The translations under genes and the position numbers were made by a program. A stretch of DNA of 64,000 bases, taken from positions 196,784 to 260,783 of the forward strand of contig JADJOA010000007.1 of NCBI GenBank assembly GCA_016714005.1. Direction: 5' to 3'. This document shows positions 1 through 9,785 of this stretch, one piece after another. Source of the DNA: Bacteroidota bacterium. GTDB lineage: Bacteria; Bacteroidota; Bacteroidia; AKYH767-A; OLB10. Below the pieces are notes generated by a model, which saw nothing but the letters and a program-made list of their open reading frames with translations, was not told where the DNA came from and did no database searches. Each line of letters begins with the position of its first letter. Position 1 is the first letter of the stretch.

Positions 1-133
1 TCTTAAGTTTGTGGATAAGCACATCATTTTTGTTGAGCTTTGCAGATAGTCTAAAATCTTAAAAGAGAAAAAAATAAAAAGCCGCATGATTAATCATGGG
101 CCTTTTAACCAACCCTAACCTGAAAAATTTCTT

Positions 134-597
134 TTAATTAAGTGCCGTTGCAGTAATACGGAAATCGTAATCGTTTCCGCGTTGCAGCATCATTACAAAG
201 CGAGATGTGGTGCTTTTTGATTCACCATTGCCAAGTGTGGTAATAGTCATTTTACCCATTTGGTAAACAAATTTGCCGCTGCCGCCAATTTCTGTTGCTT
301 CTATTTTAAGGTCTTTGCGGTTTTGCAAACTCATAAAATATTCGCTCAGTTGTTTGCGCCCTTTTAACTCGGTGCCATCCTGTAAAACAAGTGTGGCATC
401 ATCGTTATAAAACTCTCCTATTTTTAAAAGATCGTTTGTGTAAAGGCGGTTTCCATTTTTTTGTTTACGGCTAGCACTTCCGTTTTTGTTTCGGGGCTAA
501 TGCCGGGTTTAACAGTAACACTCTCTTGCGCCATTGCGCTGTTTGTAATGAAGGCAATTGCTATTGCCAATGCAGATAATTTAATTTGTTTGTTCAT
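134..597 (-). CDS. Secreted SnoaL/DUF4440-like protein (frameshifted)
   Basis: The start at 597 gives a clear signal peptide (MNKQIKLSALAIAIAFITNS, then AMAQ). About 130 residues follow with the feel of the NTF2-like/SnoaL/DUF4440 fold: 'LLKIGEFYNDDATLVLQDG' and 'GRKQLSEYF' near the middle, then alternating beta-strand segments to the C-terminus 'YDFRITATALN'. The reading frame breaks at a T7 run (456-462 on the plus strand); the downstream half continues in another frame to the stop at 134. Known members are small ligand-binding or isomerase-like domains; no substrate can be named here. The gene is monocistronic as far as visible. Family assignment is by eye only. Confidence 0.6.
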
Positions 598-860
598 GAT
601 TTAACTTCTTTAAATTGTTTGTGATAAATTGGTTTGTTTGTTTGTTTGTTTGTGATGGTATTAGCTTGTATTGTGTGTAAGACGTTTGTAATTTTTTAAA
701 AGTTACAGGCGGGGGAGTGTTTTGAGTTTTGTATTTTGAGTTAACCCTAAATTAACCCTTCCCTAAGGGGAGGATCCAGAAATTTCGGTAGGCAGTGTGT
801 GCTTTTATCTATTCCTTCTTTTTAGTCTCTTTACATTGTACTTAATACTTAGTACTTATT
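598..860. other. Non-coding gap with a TTTG tandem repeat
   Basis: No gene is visible. Positions 633-652 hold five copies of the tetranucleotide TTTG just upstream of the secreted SnoaL-like gene, so copy number could vary by slippage. The right part (836-856) has AT-rich GTACTTAATACTTAGTAC-type sequence, which resembles intergenic sequence near 32310. Confidence 0.5.
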
Positions 861-2620
861 TCACTTTATCAAATGCTTCTCGTCTATTTTTTCGGTTTTG
901 ATGTGTATGCCTTCTTTATTAATTTTGATTTTATAATCGCCATTTTCAATTTTTTCTTTTGTTGTGTCATCTACTCCATTAATTTGAATACCGTTGTGAT
1001 CAATTTTAATATCTACATTCTCATCATTAGAATGTATGGTCAAATTCGTTCTATTCGTTCGCGCCTACGTTGGCATCGGGGTCGTTTTCAAAATCGTAAT
1101 CGGTGCATTTGAGGCCGGCTTCGGTCATCATCCAATAGTGTCCGCCCATGTTGCCATCCCATGTATCGGTAACATTTTTTAAATCGTAAAAAATGCTTTC
1201 CATTCCTTCGTCAATAAATATTTGTTTGCCAACGGGTATTCTTAAAACTAATTTTACCTCTTGCCCGTGAAACTTGTCGCCTTTTTTTACGGGCATGTAT
1301 TCGCTAAACATAATTACCGAATCGCGCTGCTCGAGGTTGTAAGTGATTTTTTCGGCATTGCTTAAAGCATCTTTCCTGGTAGGGCCATGAGCTGATGCAA
1401 TTTGCACGAGTTCGAAATTATTGCCGGCTGCACGCTGCACATCAAAGTCAACATTATCGCCATCTATATAAAAATCGTCACCGGTGATGTATGAATCGTT
1501 GTTTTTGCCAAATATGGTAATGGTGGCACCTTTGTCATCATCAATGTTATCGTTTTCCATTAATTTTAAATAGAGGGTATCTGCTTCGGGTTTCAGCAAC
1601 GGTATGTTTGTGCGTATTTTTTCTTCGTGCGAGTAATCTTTGGCAACATTAATGCCTACTATAAACCCAATGGCTACACCTGCAATCCACAGCACCAGAG
1701 CAGACATATTTAGCATACGGTTGCTGTGTTTGAGTTTGAAAACCATTTTTACCAAACCGTAAATAAGCATGATGGTGGGTACGCCAAATACGAGTATGAT
1801 GGCTACAATGCTCCAGAATTGCTGGCTTGAGGTGAGGAAGTAATCGGTAATATATACCGGTATGCTTATACCCCCTAAGCCCATCATGGCAAGTATGGTA
1901 ACTACTATTGCAAATAATATTACTAAGCCAATAAAGGCAACAAAGGCACCGGCAATGTATGCTATGGCTTTTAAGAGCACTAAGAATACGGAGCCCACTA
2001 CATCAAAAAAGCGGCTGATAAAACCTTGCGGTTTATTGGATGCAGGGGCTGATGCTTCCTTTGAGAGTGTGTTTATGTTTACCTGTTCGCCACGCATTTC
2101 TAATTTTTGCGCAGGTGTTTCGGCTTTTGGTAATACTAAGGCAAGTATAATGTACACGAGTATGCCGCTGCCTGCCAGAAAAAATATTAGTACAAAAGCG
2201 AGGCGGAACCATACAGGGTCTATATTTAGGCGATGGCTAAGGCCCTGAGCACACACCGGCTATTACACGGTCTTCGGGATCGCGGTAGAGGCGCTTGTAG
2301 GCTTTTGGCGTGCTATCGTCAAGGAAGGATGAAGCGGATTTAGCCTGAGCATTTTCATCATCACCAAACAATTGCTCGGGCTTGCCCATTACGGAAATAA
2401 CGTGGTCTATATCCGCTTCAAGTATTACCTCCTTGCTTTTGTTACGGTCCTGGAATATTTCGGCTATGCGGCTTTCAATATCCTGTATGATTTCATCCTG
2501 CCCGTCACTTTTGGTGAAGTGGCTGCGAATATTACCAAGGTATTTGTTTAATTTTTCGTAGGCGTGTTCCTCTATATGGAATACCATGCCGCCTATGTTT
2601 GCTGATACTGTTTTGTTCAT
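861..2620 (-). CDS. PspC-domain envelope-stress membrane protein (frameshifted)
   Basis: Three frames join into one protein of about 585 residues. The N-terminal ~110 residues (MNKTVSANIGGMVFHIEEHA...) are the cytosolic segment typical of Bacteroidota PspC proteins. Next comes the PspC domain across the frameshift near 2240 ('RDPEDRVIAGVCSG' continuing 'LSHRLNIDPVWFRLAF') with its hydrophobic helix 'GILVYIILALVLP'. There are then about four further membrane helices (roughly 2000-1640) and an extracytoplasmic C-terminal beta-rich region. A second break near 1045 connects 'DPDANVGANE' to 'RTNLTIHSNDENVDIKIDHN', ending at 861. PspC is the membrane sensor of the phage-shock response in proteobacteria; the role in Bacteroidota is inferred. 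Its ATG overlaps the stop of the upstream PadR gene as ATGA, which indicates translational coupling. Confidence 0.85.
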
Positions 2621-2955
2621 TTTGCTTGAGAGTTTAAGTACGTTTGATTAACTGCTTCTACCAATTCGTCCCATGTTTTTTAAGTTCTTTTAAAAATTCT
2701 TCGCCCAAGGGTAATTTTGTAATACTTGCGTGGCGGACCGGCATTGCTTTCCTTCCATGTGTAGGTAAGCAGCCCTGCGTTTTTAAGCCTTGTAAGCAAC
2801 GGGTATAGTGTACCCTCTACTACAATTAGTTTAGAGTCCTTCATACGGTTAATAATATCGGAAGGGTAAATTTCTTCCTGCGCTATTATTGCCAGTATGC
2901 AAAACTCCAACACGCCTTTACGCATTTGCGATTGTGTGTTTTCTAAATTGCTCAC
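2617..2955 (-). CDS. PadR-family transcriptional regulator (frameshifted)
   Basis: A small winged-helix regulator of about 112 residues. 'RKGVLEFCILAIIAQEEIYPSDII' is helix 1-2 and the recognition region 'GTLYPLLTRLKNAGLL' is the family hallmark, followed by the wing 'PPRKYYKIT'. The frame is lost after 'KIT', but reading on with two single-base corrections gives 'LGEEFLKELKK' and 'TWDELVEAVNQTYLNSQAK' with a TGA that overlaps the PspC start by four bases. PadR proteins repress neighbouring genes and often themselves in response to envelope or phenolic stress. Here the obvious target is the co-transcribed pspC-like gene. Confidence 0.88.
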
Positions 2956-3400
2956 TTGTTTTTTGTTTTAATGGTTATATTGATTTGGGATTTCGGAATT
3001 CGGATTTGCGATTTGAGAATTTCCGGATTTGTTTGCTTTTTTGAGTTCGTGTTTTATTTTCTTTTTTGTCTTGGTACTTGGTACCTGCCTACCGGCAGGC
3101 TTTATACTTGGTACTTTCTTTCCTTATTTGACTATGCAAAGATATGGTGATAAAAAGGTATTATGCAACACATAGTACTATAAATATTATTAATATATTG
3201 ATTTACAAGGCAATAATTTTAGTTTAAGGCACCTTATTACCTTTCTTTTCTATTGATTTAGAGAAGATAGTGATATTCCTGGATAGAATTTTACCAGACT
3301 TTAGGGTTGAAGGAGGGTTTATTTAGGATGCTTTAGGGTAAGTTAAACGGCTAAAAGCATTTTTGAAACTAAAAAGTAAACAACCTATTTTTTGTATTTT
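2956..3400. other. Non-coding, repeat-rich gap
   Basis: No convincing gene. The left part repeats the words GGATTT and CTTGGTAC several times and holds a perfect small hairpin CCTGCC-TACC-GGCAGG (3084-3099). It is the upstream region of the PadR-PspC operon, so part of it probably contains that promoter and PadR operator; I could not pick the box. Confidence 0.4.
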
Positions 3401-3727
3401 ATGCTTTTGGATTTTGACAACATTACAATCATGTAACCTGATAACATAGTAACAAAAGGTGGTTTTTATAAATGCCAATACCATTTAAAAAACATAGTTG
3501 AATACCACGAGGGTCACACATTTAAGGAATGTAATTATAATGGCTGCAAGTGCTTTGGCGACTGGTATTTTTTCAGACCATTAAAAGTAAAAGCATACAA
3601 AGACACGGAGCAGGCGCGGATTGACCACAATTACAAGCGTTACAAGAACAGGGGTAGAAAAAATGATTTGGTGAAGAAGGCTAAGGAAAAAGGCGGATAC
3701 AATAAATGGGATTTTGAAAAATGGTAA
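3401..3727 (+). pseudogene. Orphan open frame with in-frame stop, Cys-rich basic protein
   Basis: An ATG at 3401 (MLLDFDNITIM) meets TAA at 3434-3436. The same frame then stays open for 96 codons to TAA 3725-3727. The translation after the stop looks coding: 'GGFYKCQYHLKN', 'FKECNYNGCKCFGDWYFF', then a strongly basic tail 'YKRYKNRGRKNDLVKKAK' and 'GYNKWDFEKW'. Four cysteines in 'KC..EC....C.C' spacing suggest a small metal- or nucleic-acid-binding module, which is inference only. I do not recognise the family. It could be a decayed gene, or an intact one with a substitution or indel near 3434. Confidence 0.35.
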
Positions 3728-3744
3728 TTGGTGAGTTTAAACTC

Positions 3745-3861
3745 ATGTATGTTAACTACTGGAATAATGCTGTTTGCTGCGTTGACTACAGCAAGGAATT
3801 GACAAAATATATACCTAGAGCGAAGGCAAATGCAAACTACGACAAGAAAAGCAGCCCATAA
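3745..3861 (+). pseudogene. Short orphan open frame following the Cys-rich ORF
   Basis: A 38-codon frame beginning MYVNYWNNAVCCVDYSKELT and ending KANANYDKKSSP before TAA. It lies in a different frame 17 bases after the preceding orphan frame and has similar aromatic/lysine-rich composition, so it may be the frameshifted C-terminal part of the same gene. Function unknown. Confidence 0.25.
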
Positions 3862-4235
3862 AGAACCTACCCAAAAGGCGGGGTTTATGCTTCACAGAGA
3901 GTTTTGTGGTAGCCGAAAGTTTGTATCTTCGAATAAAATTATGTGCTGAAAAGCCCGCCTATCACAAATCCGTAAAACGTCAGGATGTGAAAAAACTAAA
4001 AAATTATTCTTATGAATTGCGTAAACGAATTTTATCAAGAGGTTGTCTGGATAAATTGAACTATGAAAAGGGTTTTTTCACAGACTGACGTTACAGGATA
4101 TGCTTGTGCTTCGAACAAGCGGCAGTGCTAACTTGAAAGTGTTTTCAAGAAATTAACTTAATAAAAAAAAACGGAGAAGCCGAAAACCGTCCCGAGGCTT
4201 CGGAAGAGTAAGCAAACAACTAAATCTCAAACAAA
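3862..4235. other. Gap before the kelch gene; minus-strand terminator-like hairpin
   Basis: A 60-codon frame at 3906-4088 is open but has no recognisable protein character, so I do not call it. At 4175-4201 GAAGCC pairs with GGCTTC, and on the minus strand this is followed by a run of nine or more Ts (4163-4171). That looks like a rho-independent terminator for leftward transcription, although no leftward gene is seen to its right. Confidence 0.35.
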
Positions 4236-5531
4236 ATGAAAAAATCTTCTCACACTCATCTGCATTATGAGTATAAACTTGGCTAATGCACAATGGTCAA
4301 CCGCCAATCTCTCTCAAGCAAGATCTAATCTAAGTGCTACCGCTGCGGGCACCAAAGTTTTTTTGCTGGGGGGAGGCGAATATTAGTTATTCTTCTGTAG
4401 TTGATATTTATGACAACAGCACCGGTCTCTGGACTACTGCGAATCTATCTGTAGCAAGACAGAATTTAAGTGCTACCGCTGTTGGTACCAAAGTTTTTTT
4501 GCTGGTGGGGAGTGGTCCTTCTTCTGTAGTTGATATTTATGACAACAGTACCGGCCTCTGGACAACTGAGAATCTATCTGTTGCAAGAGGCAGTTTAAGT
4601 GCTACTGCTGTTGGTGCCAAAGTTTTTTTTGCAGGAGGTAATGGCACTGGTAGTAGAGCTTATTCTGTAGTTGATATTTATGACAACAGCACCGGCCTCT
4701 GGACAACTGCAAATCTTTCTCAAGCAAGATATAGTTTAAGTGCTACCGCTGTTGGCACCAAAGTTTTTTTTGCAGGAGGTAATGTTGGTGGTAGTAGTTA
4801 TTCTTCAGTCGTTGATATTTACGATAACAGCACCGGTCTCTGGACTACTGCGAATCTATCTGTTGCAAGAGCATCTTTAAGTGCTACGGCTGTTGGCACC
4901 AAAGTTTTTTTTGCAGGAGGTATTGTTAGCGGTAGTAGTTTTTCTTCTGTAGTTGATATTTATGACAATAGCACCGGCCTTTGGACTACTGCTAATCTGT
5001 CTCAGGTAAGAAGGCATTTGAGTGCTACCACTGTTGGCACCAAAGTTTTTTTTTCGGGAGGGACTCAACTTCTGAGTGCGGGCCTTCTTCAGTAGTTGAT
5101 ATTTATGATAACAGCACCGGTCTCTGGGCAACGGAAAATCTCTCTCAAGCAAGAGGTTATTTATGTGCAACCGCTGTTGGTACTAAAGCTCTTTTGCGGG
5201 AGGTGGATATTTAAGTAGTGGTGGGTTTATTTATTATTCTGTAGTTGATATTTATGATAATGCAAGTACAGGTATTAATGCTAATAACGACAATAAGGGC
5301 ATTACTATAAACCCCAATCCAACAACAGGAGTAATAAACATAAATGGAATCAGCAACCTAAAAATTATCGTTTACAGTTCTTTTGGGACAAAGGTGAAAG
5401 AATTAACAGGTGATAATAAATCAAATAGTTATCGGATTGACTTGTCCTTATTGGATGCAGGGCTTTACTGCGTTCAGGTACTTAATAGCAGCGGAAATAT
5501 TGTTTCTAACTCAAAAGTTTTGCGGGAATAG
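4236..5531 (+). CDS. Secreted kelch-type beta-propeller protein with T9SS sorting domain (frameshifted)
   Basis: After a frame correction following MKK, the N-terminus is a signal peptide (LLTLICIMSINLANAQ). It is followed by about seven near-identical units of ~52 residues built on 'VVDIYDNSTGLWTTANLS', 'ARxxLSATAVGTKVFFAGG' and a Gly/Ser linker. The paired glycines and conserved W and R are like kelch/galactose-oxidase propeller blades. The C-terminal ~80 residues ('ITINPNPTTGVININGISNL' to 'GLYCVQVLNSSGNIVSNSKV') are a T9SS type A sorting domain, so the protein is expected at the cell surface or secreted. Breaks occur in T7/G6 runs near 4365 and again near 5080 and 5190. Partner and ligand are unknown. 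Confidence 0.75.
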
Positions 5532-6010
5532 ATAAAGCAAAGCTATGTGAGAAGGAATGGAAACGAACATCAAAAAACCTAAAGTGCAGACTTCAACAGT
5601 TGTACCTTGAACATGCAGTGGCACGAGCGCATTACATGAGTATTAAACAAGGTAAATCTCCGGTGGAGATTAGAGCCAGCATGTTAGTAAGCAAAAATAA
5701 TTGTGCATTGAGAACAAGTACAACCGAGTCAAAGCGAACTCATGAGTGCCGTTAAAAGAAATAATGACACGAATAAAAATTGGTGTTTGAAACAAAGAGT
5801 TGAACAAGTACGAGCAGTTGTGTTCCTCTGGTTGCCATTGCGCCAAGGCCTGTTACGGCAAGTAGAGAAACCCTTCTTTTGTTTACTTCTCTCACTCACA
5901 AACTCGCTCAACCAAGCACTGCATGGTTGCTGACCCTTCTTCCTTAGCACGCACCTTTCTTAATCTCTTTTGTCAAACAACCAACAGTAAAAACCAATTA
6001 AGTACTTTTT
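5532..6010. other. Gap with a start-less open frame
   Basis: No gene is called. From 5531 to the TAA ending at 5755 one plus-strand frame is open for about 74 codons without a good start; it reads 'CEKEWKRTSKNLKCRLQQLY', 'LEHAVARAHYMSIKQGKSPV' and so on. This is plausible but unsupported as protein. The overlapping opposite-strand frames at 5729-5950 look like chance. Confidence 0.3.
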
Positions 6011-6448
6011 TTATCTAATATCTTTTGCAACAAGTGTTCCACTAATAGAATCGTGCCAGCCGTTTCCCCAAAAAAATGAAATGAAATCAAATGGTATTAA
6101 TCTGCACAATGTTCTTTTAAATACTTTACGACTAGTCATTTGTAGCCCATCATCGTTAACCGCTGTTGTTTTTGTAATTAACTTCCCGAACGTTTTTCCA
6201 TTTGAAAGTTCCGAGAGAAAATAATAACAGAATCTTACGACTAAAAGGAGTAAATAAACTAAATAGTCTCCAACTTCTTCACTTATTATATCAAAGTATA
6301 ACAAACTTAATAGAATAGTTAATGTAATACAGTAGTAAATAATGGTATCAACAAAAAAATTGAGAAACCGTTGTGAAGCAGAGGCCAGATTTGACAATGG
6401 ATCAGGTCTGTTTTGATTTACTATGAAAGTATCTAAAGTATCTTTCAT
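6011..6448 (-). CDS. RDD-family membrane protein
   Basis: 145 residues with two hydrophobic segments ('FFVDTIIYYCITLTILLSLL' and 'YLVYLLLLVVRFCYYFLSEL'). The RDD-family pattern is present: 'ASASQRFLNFFVDTII' (R...D in helix 1), 'SNGKTFGKLITKTTAVNDDG' and 'RTLCRLIPFDFISFF', ending with 'GWHDSISGTLVAKD'. RDD proteins are small polytopic membrane proteins; some act in cation transport, most have no known role. It is intact, transcribed away from mtgA, and its start gives a soluble leader of about 25 residues before the first helix. Confidence 0.85.
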   Translation of the reverse strand: MKDTLDTFIVNQNRPDPLSNLASASQRFLNFFVDTIIYYCITLTILLSLLYFDIISEEVGDYLVYLLLLVVRFCYYFLSELSNGKTFGKLITKTTAVNDDGLQMTSRKVFKRTLCRLIPFDFISFFWGNGWHDSISGTLVAKDIR

Positions 6449-6609
6449 TTTAGCGTGGATTATTTTATGCTAATTTCAAATAATTTGTTAATCACACAAG
6501 CACCCTGCAATAAAAATAATGGTAATTTGTACAGGTTTCTAACAACTGCAATGGTGAAAATATTTGTCAATTTAAAACTCAACTATTGTCGAGTATTTAA
6601 TTTTACGCC

Positions 6610-7317
6610 ATGAAGTTTTGGGAAAATGCAAAAACCATTACGCTTAAAATTACCAAGTGGTTTTTTATTTTAAGCATAGGCGGTGTAATTATTTTCAGAT
6701 TTGTTCCTATACCGTTTACTCCTTTGATGCTTATACGTTGCGCAGAGCAGGCGTTTGATGATAAAAGAGAGGTAAGACTCAAAAAAGATTGGACATCATT
6801 GGATGAAATATCGCCATCAATGCCGCTGGCAGTTATTACATCAGAAGACCAGCGTTTTGAAGACCACTTTGGTATAGATATGGAAGCCATACAAAAAGCG
6901 CAGAACTATAATGAAAGACATAAAGGAAAAAGGTTAAAAGGCGCAAGTACTATTTCGCAACAGGTTGCCAAAAATGTTTTTCTTTTTCCAACCCGCAACT
7001 ATATACGTAAAGCATTTGAGTTGTACTTTACTTTTTTAATTGAAGTTTTTTGGAGTAAGGAAAGGATAATGGAAGTATACCTAAACATTATCGAATTGGG
7101 CGATGGTATTTATGGAGTGGAGGCAGCATCGCAACATTATTTTAAGAAGCCTGCTGCAAAATTAGATGTGAGAGAAGCAGCAATGTTTGCTGCTATATTA
7201 CCACTGCCATTAAAATGGTCGCCAGTAAAACCAAATGCCCGTGTGCAAAAGCGGCAGCAGTGGATTTTAAGACACATGCGGTATGTAGATGTAAAAGATT
7301 TTAATGGAGTAGATTAA
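6610..7317 (+). CDS. mtgA: Monofunctional peptidoglycan glycosyltransferase
   Basis: 235 residues, the normal length for MtgA. One N-terminal membrane anchor (residues ~14-33) is followed by the GT51 catalytic domain. Visible motifs are motif I 'EDQRFEDHFGID' with the catalytic Glu, motif II 'GASTISQQVAKNVFL', motif III 'RKAFELYFTFLIE' and motif IV 'EVYLNIIELGDGIYGVEAAS'. The enzyme polymerises lipid II into glycan strands at the outer face of the inner membrane and lacks a transpeptidase domain. It is convergent with priA and the two stops overlap by four bases (7314-7317). The gene is intact. Confidence 0.95.
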   Translation: MKFWENAKTITLKITKWFFILSIGGVIIFRFVPIPFTPLMLIRCAEQAFDDKREVRLKKDWTSLDEISPSMPLAVITSEDQRFEDHFGIDMEAIQKAQNYNERHKGKRLKGASTISQQVAKNVFLFPTRNYIRKAFELYFTFLIEVFWSKERIMEVYLNIIELGDGIYGVEAASQHYFKKPAAKLDVREAAMFAAILPLPLKWSPVKPNARVQKRQQWILRHMRYVDVKDFNGVD

Positions 7318-9783
7318 AATGGATCAACATCACAAATAATAATCACATTTTTAAATTCCGTGTCTAACCTGAATTTTTCTATTGACTGCACCATTAAATG
7401 TTTTGCTTTTTGAAATGGCAATTGCTTTTCTGTTTTAACCAGAATAGATTTAATAAACATATTTTTTACCTTGCTTACATAAGGTGAAGTAGGACCCAAC
7501 ACCCTGCTGCCAAAAGATTTTTTTAGCTCTTTAGCAAAAGCAGTTGCAGCATTTTCAATCAGGCGCTCGTCTCTGTGTTTTAAAGTAATTTCAATCAATC
7601 TGTAAAAAGGCGGATACTGAAAACGTTTTCTCTCCTGGATTTCTTCTGCATAAAATCCCCTATAGTCATTTTGAATTAAATACTTTAAAACCATTTGCTC
7701 AGTATCGTAGGTTTGAATAATAACCTTGCCCTGTTCTCCTTTTCTTCCGGCTCTTCCGCTTACCTGCAACATCAACTGAAAACTGCGTTCAAAAGATCTG
7801 AAGTCAGGAAAATTAATTAAGCTGTCGGCATTTAAAATACCAACCAAACTTACATTGCCAAAATCAAGCCCTTTGGTAATCATTTGTGTTCCTACCAAAA
7901 TATGTGTTTCGTGGTTTTCAAAACTTTCTATTATTTGCCGGTACGCATGTTTGGCGCGTGTTGCATCCAAATCAAGCCTTGCAATTTTCTTATCAGGAAA
8001 AAATCTGCAACTCATCTTCAATTTTTCTGTACCAAAACCACGCTGGCGTAAATCAGTATCGCCACAATTATTGCAGCGCGATGGGTTTTGCGTAGAGTAA
8101 CCGCAATAATGACAGCGCAATAAATCAGCACGCTTGTGTAGGTGAGGGGCTACATCGCAATTAACACAATGTGGCACCCACGAACACGGGTTGCATTCAA
8201 TAATAGGAGCAAAGCCTCTCCGGTTTTGAAACAAAATAATTTGTTTGCCCTTGTCCAATTCAGTTTTTATTTCAGCAAGTAGTGCAGGGCTGAAATGAGA
8301 TTTCATCAGTTTTCTGATGGAAAGATCTTTTATGTTTACAAGAGAAATATCGGGCATATCAAAATTGCAATAAATGAGGTTGAATTCCACCAAACCGTAT
8401 TTATCTTCTTAAAAATTGTTGTATGATTCAAACGATGGTGTAGCAGAGCCTAACAAAGTTCGGGCGCCAAATTTTTGTGCAAGCACCATAGCCGTATCGC
8501 GTGCATGGTAGCGTGGCGCAGGTTCATGCTGTTTGTACGATTGCTCGTGCTCTTCGTCAACAATTACCAAACCTAAATTGCTGAATGGTAAAAAACTGCC
8601 GAGCGGGCGCCAATTATTACTGGTGCCTTTGCATGAGGTTGCAACGAAATTTCTAAAAGTTTATTCCATGTTGCTGCCCTTTCGGTTTCATTAAAGCGCG
8701 AATGGTAAACCAATAAATTATCGCCAAAAAATTTTCTGAGCCTCGAAATTATTTGTGTGGTTAATGCAATTTCGGGCAAGAGATAAAGTACTTGTTTGCC
8801 TTGCGAAATATATTCCTCAATCAGCTTTATATAAACTTCTGTCTTACCCGATGAGGTAATACCATGCAAGAGAACAGTTTGTTTTTTAGCAAATAACGCT
8901 TTGGTTTTTTGCAGTGCTTCCTGTTGTACTAAAGATAACTCGTTGCTGTCTGTTACAGCACCTGTGTAATTATTTTCTTTTTTTTCCTTTACTAACTGAA
9001 GTATGTTTTTTTAATAAGTCCGTTTAATACAGCATCAGTTAACCCCGAAGCTTTTAGCAATTTTCCCTTTTCAATTTTTTTATCGGCACTTTGCATTTCT
9101 AATTTTAAAAAGTGCATGAGCAAATCCAGTTGCTTAGGCGATTTTTTTTCGAGCACATTCATCTGCTCATGCAAGAAAGATTCTTCGTTTGCATTTTCAC
9201 TTCTGATTAAAAAAGTAGCCAGCTTAGGCTTTGAACTTCTCTACCACATCTTCTTTAACATAAACAAGATTTTTATTTAACAGGGATTGTACAATATGAA
9301 ATACATTTTTCTGTCAACCAATCTGCTTATCTCTTTTAATGTTAGTGCTTTTTTATCCTGTAATGTTTCGGTAATAATGTATTCCTGTTCGGTAAGGTGT
9401 AAAAAGTTCTCGTTCAGTTCGGTGTTAAGTACTATAGTTGTTTCGCTGTGTAACTTAAGTGCTGATGGTAATGCAGCCGCCATTGTTTCACCTAAAGTGC
9501 ATAGATAGTACTGGCTAATCCATTGCCACAGTTCTATTTGAAGTGGGGTAACAACAGGGTAATCGTCTATTACTGAAATAATATTTTTTATTTCGTTAAG
9601 CCCTGGGTTGTTGTTATGAAGTTGGAGCACAATTCCCGAATAAATTTTTTGCTTGCCTAATTGCACTAGCACTCTTTTGCCAGGCGCAATTGCAGGTGCA
9701 TATTCATCCGGCACAGCATAGGTTAGCGTTTGATGTAAGTAAAGAGGTAAAATAATATCGGCAAAAAGCCCCGTGCCAGCCAT
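7314..9783 (-). CDS. priA: Primosomal replication-restart helicase PriA (multiple frameshifts)
   Basis: About 820 residues in four or more frames. In order: an N-terminal DNA-binding domain ('ADIILPLYLHQTLTYAVPDE', 'GKRVLVQLGKQKIYSGIVL'); Walker A 'HGITSSGKTEVY' near 8860; the DEAH-like box DEEH around 8545 followed by 'QSYKQHEPAPRYHARDTA'; eight zinc-binding cysteines in 'CNPCSWVPHCVNC' and 'CHYCGYS..CNNCG'; and helicase motifs 'GTQMITKGLDFGNV' and 'QVSGRAGRKGEQGKVIIQT'. PriA reloads the replisome at stalled forks and is close to essential for growth. The breaks (about 8400, 8570, 8880-8990 and 9180-9275) are therefore more likely sequence errors than inactivation. The start lies 2 bp after the corA stop, so the two form an operon. 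Confidence 0.93.
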
Positions 9784-9785
9784 GT

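Noticed and set aside
3906..4088. 60-codon plus-strand gene
   Set aside because: Open, but with no recognisable features or start context. It lies between stem-loop sequences and was kept only as part of the gap.
5729..5950. Protein genes on both strands (73 and 63 codons)
   Set aside because: Overlapping antisense frames in a low-complexity stretch with no signal, motif or plausible neighbour. Basic Ser/Arg-rich translations are typical of chance frames.
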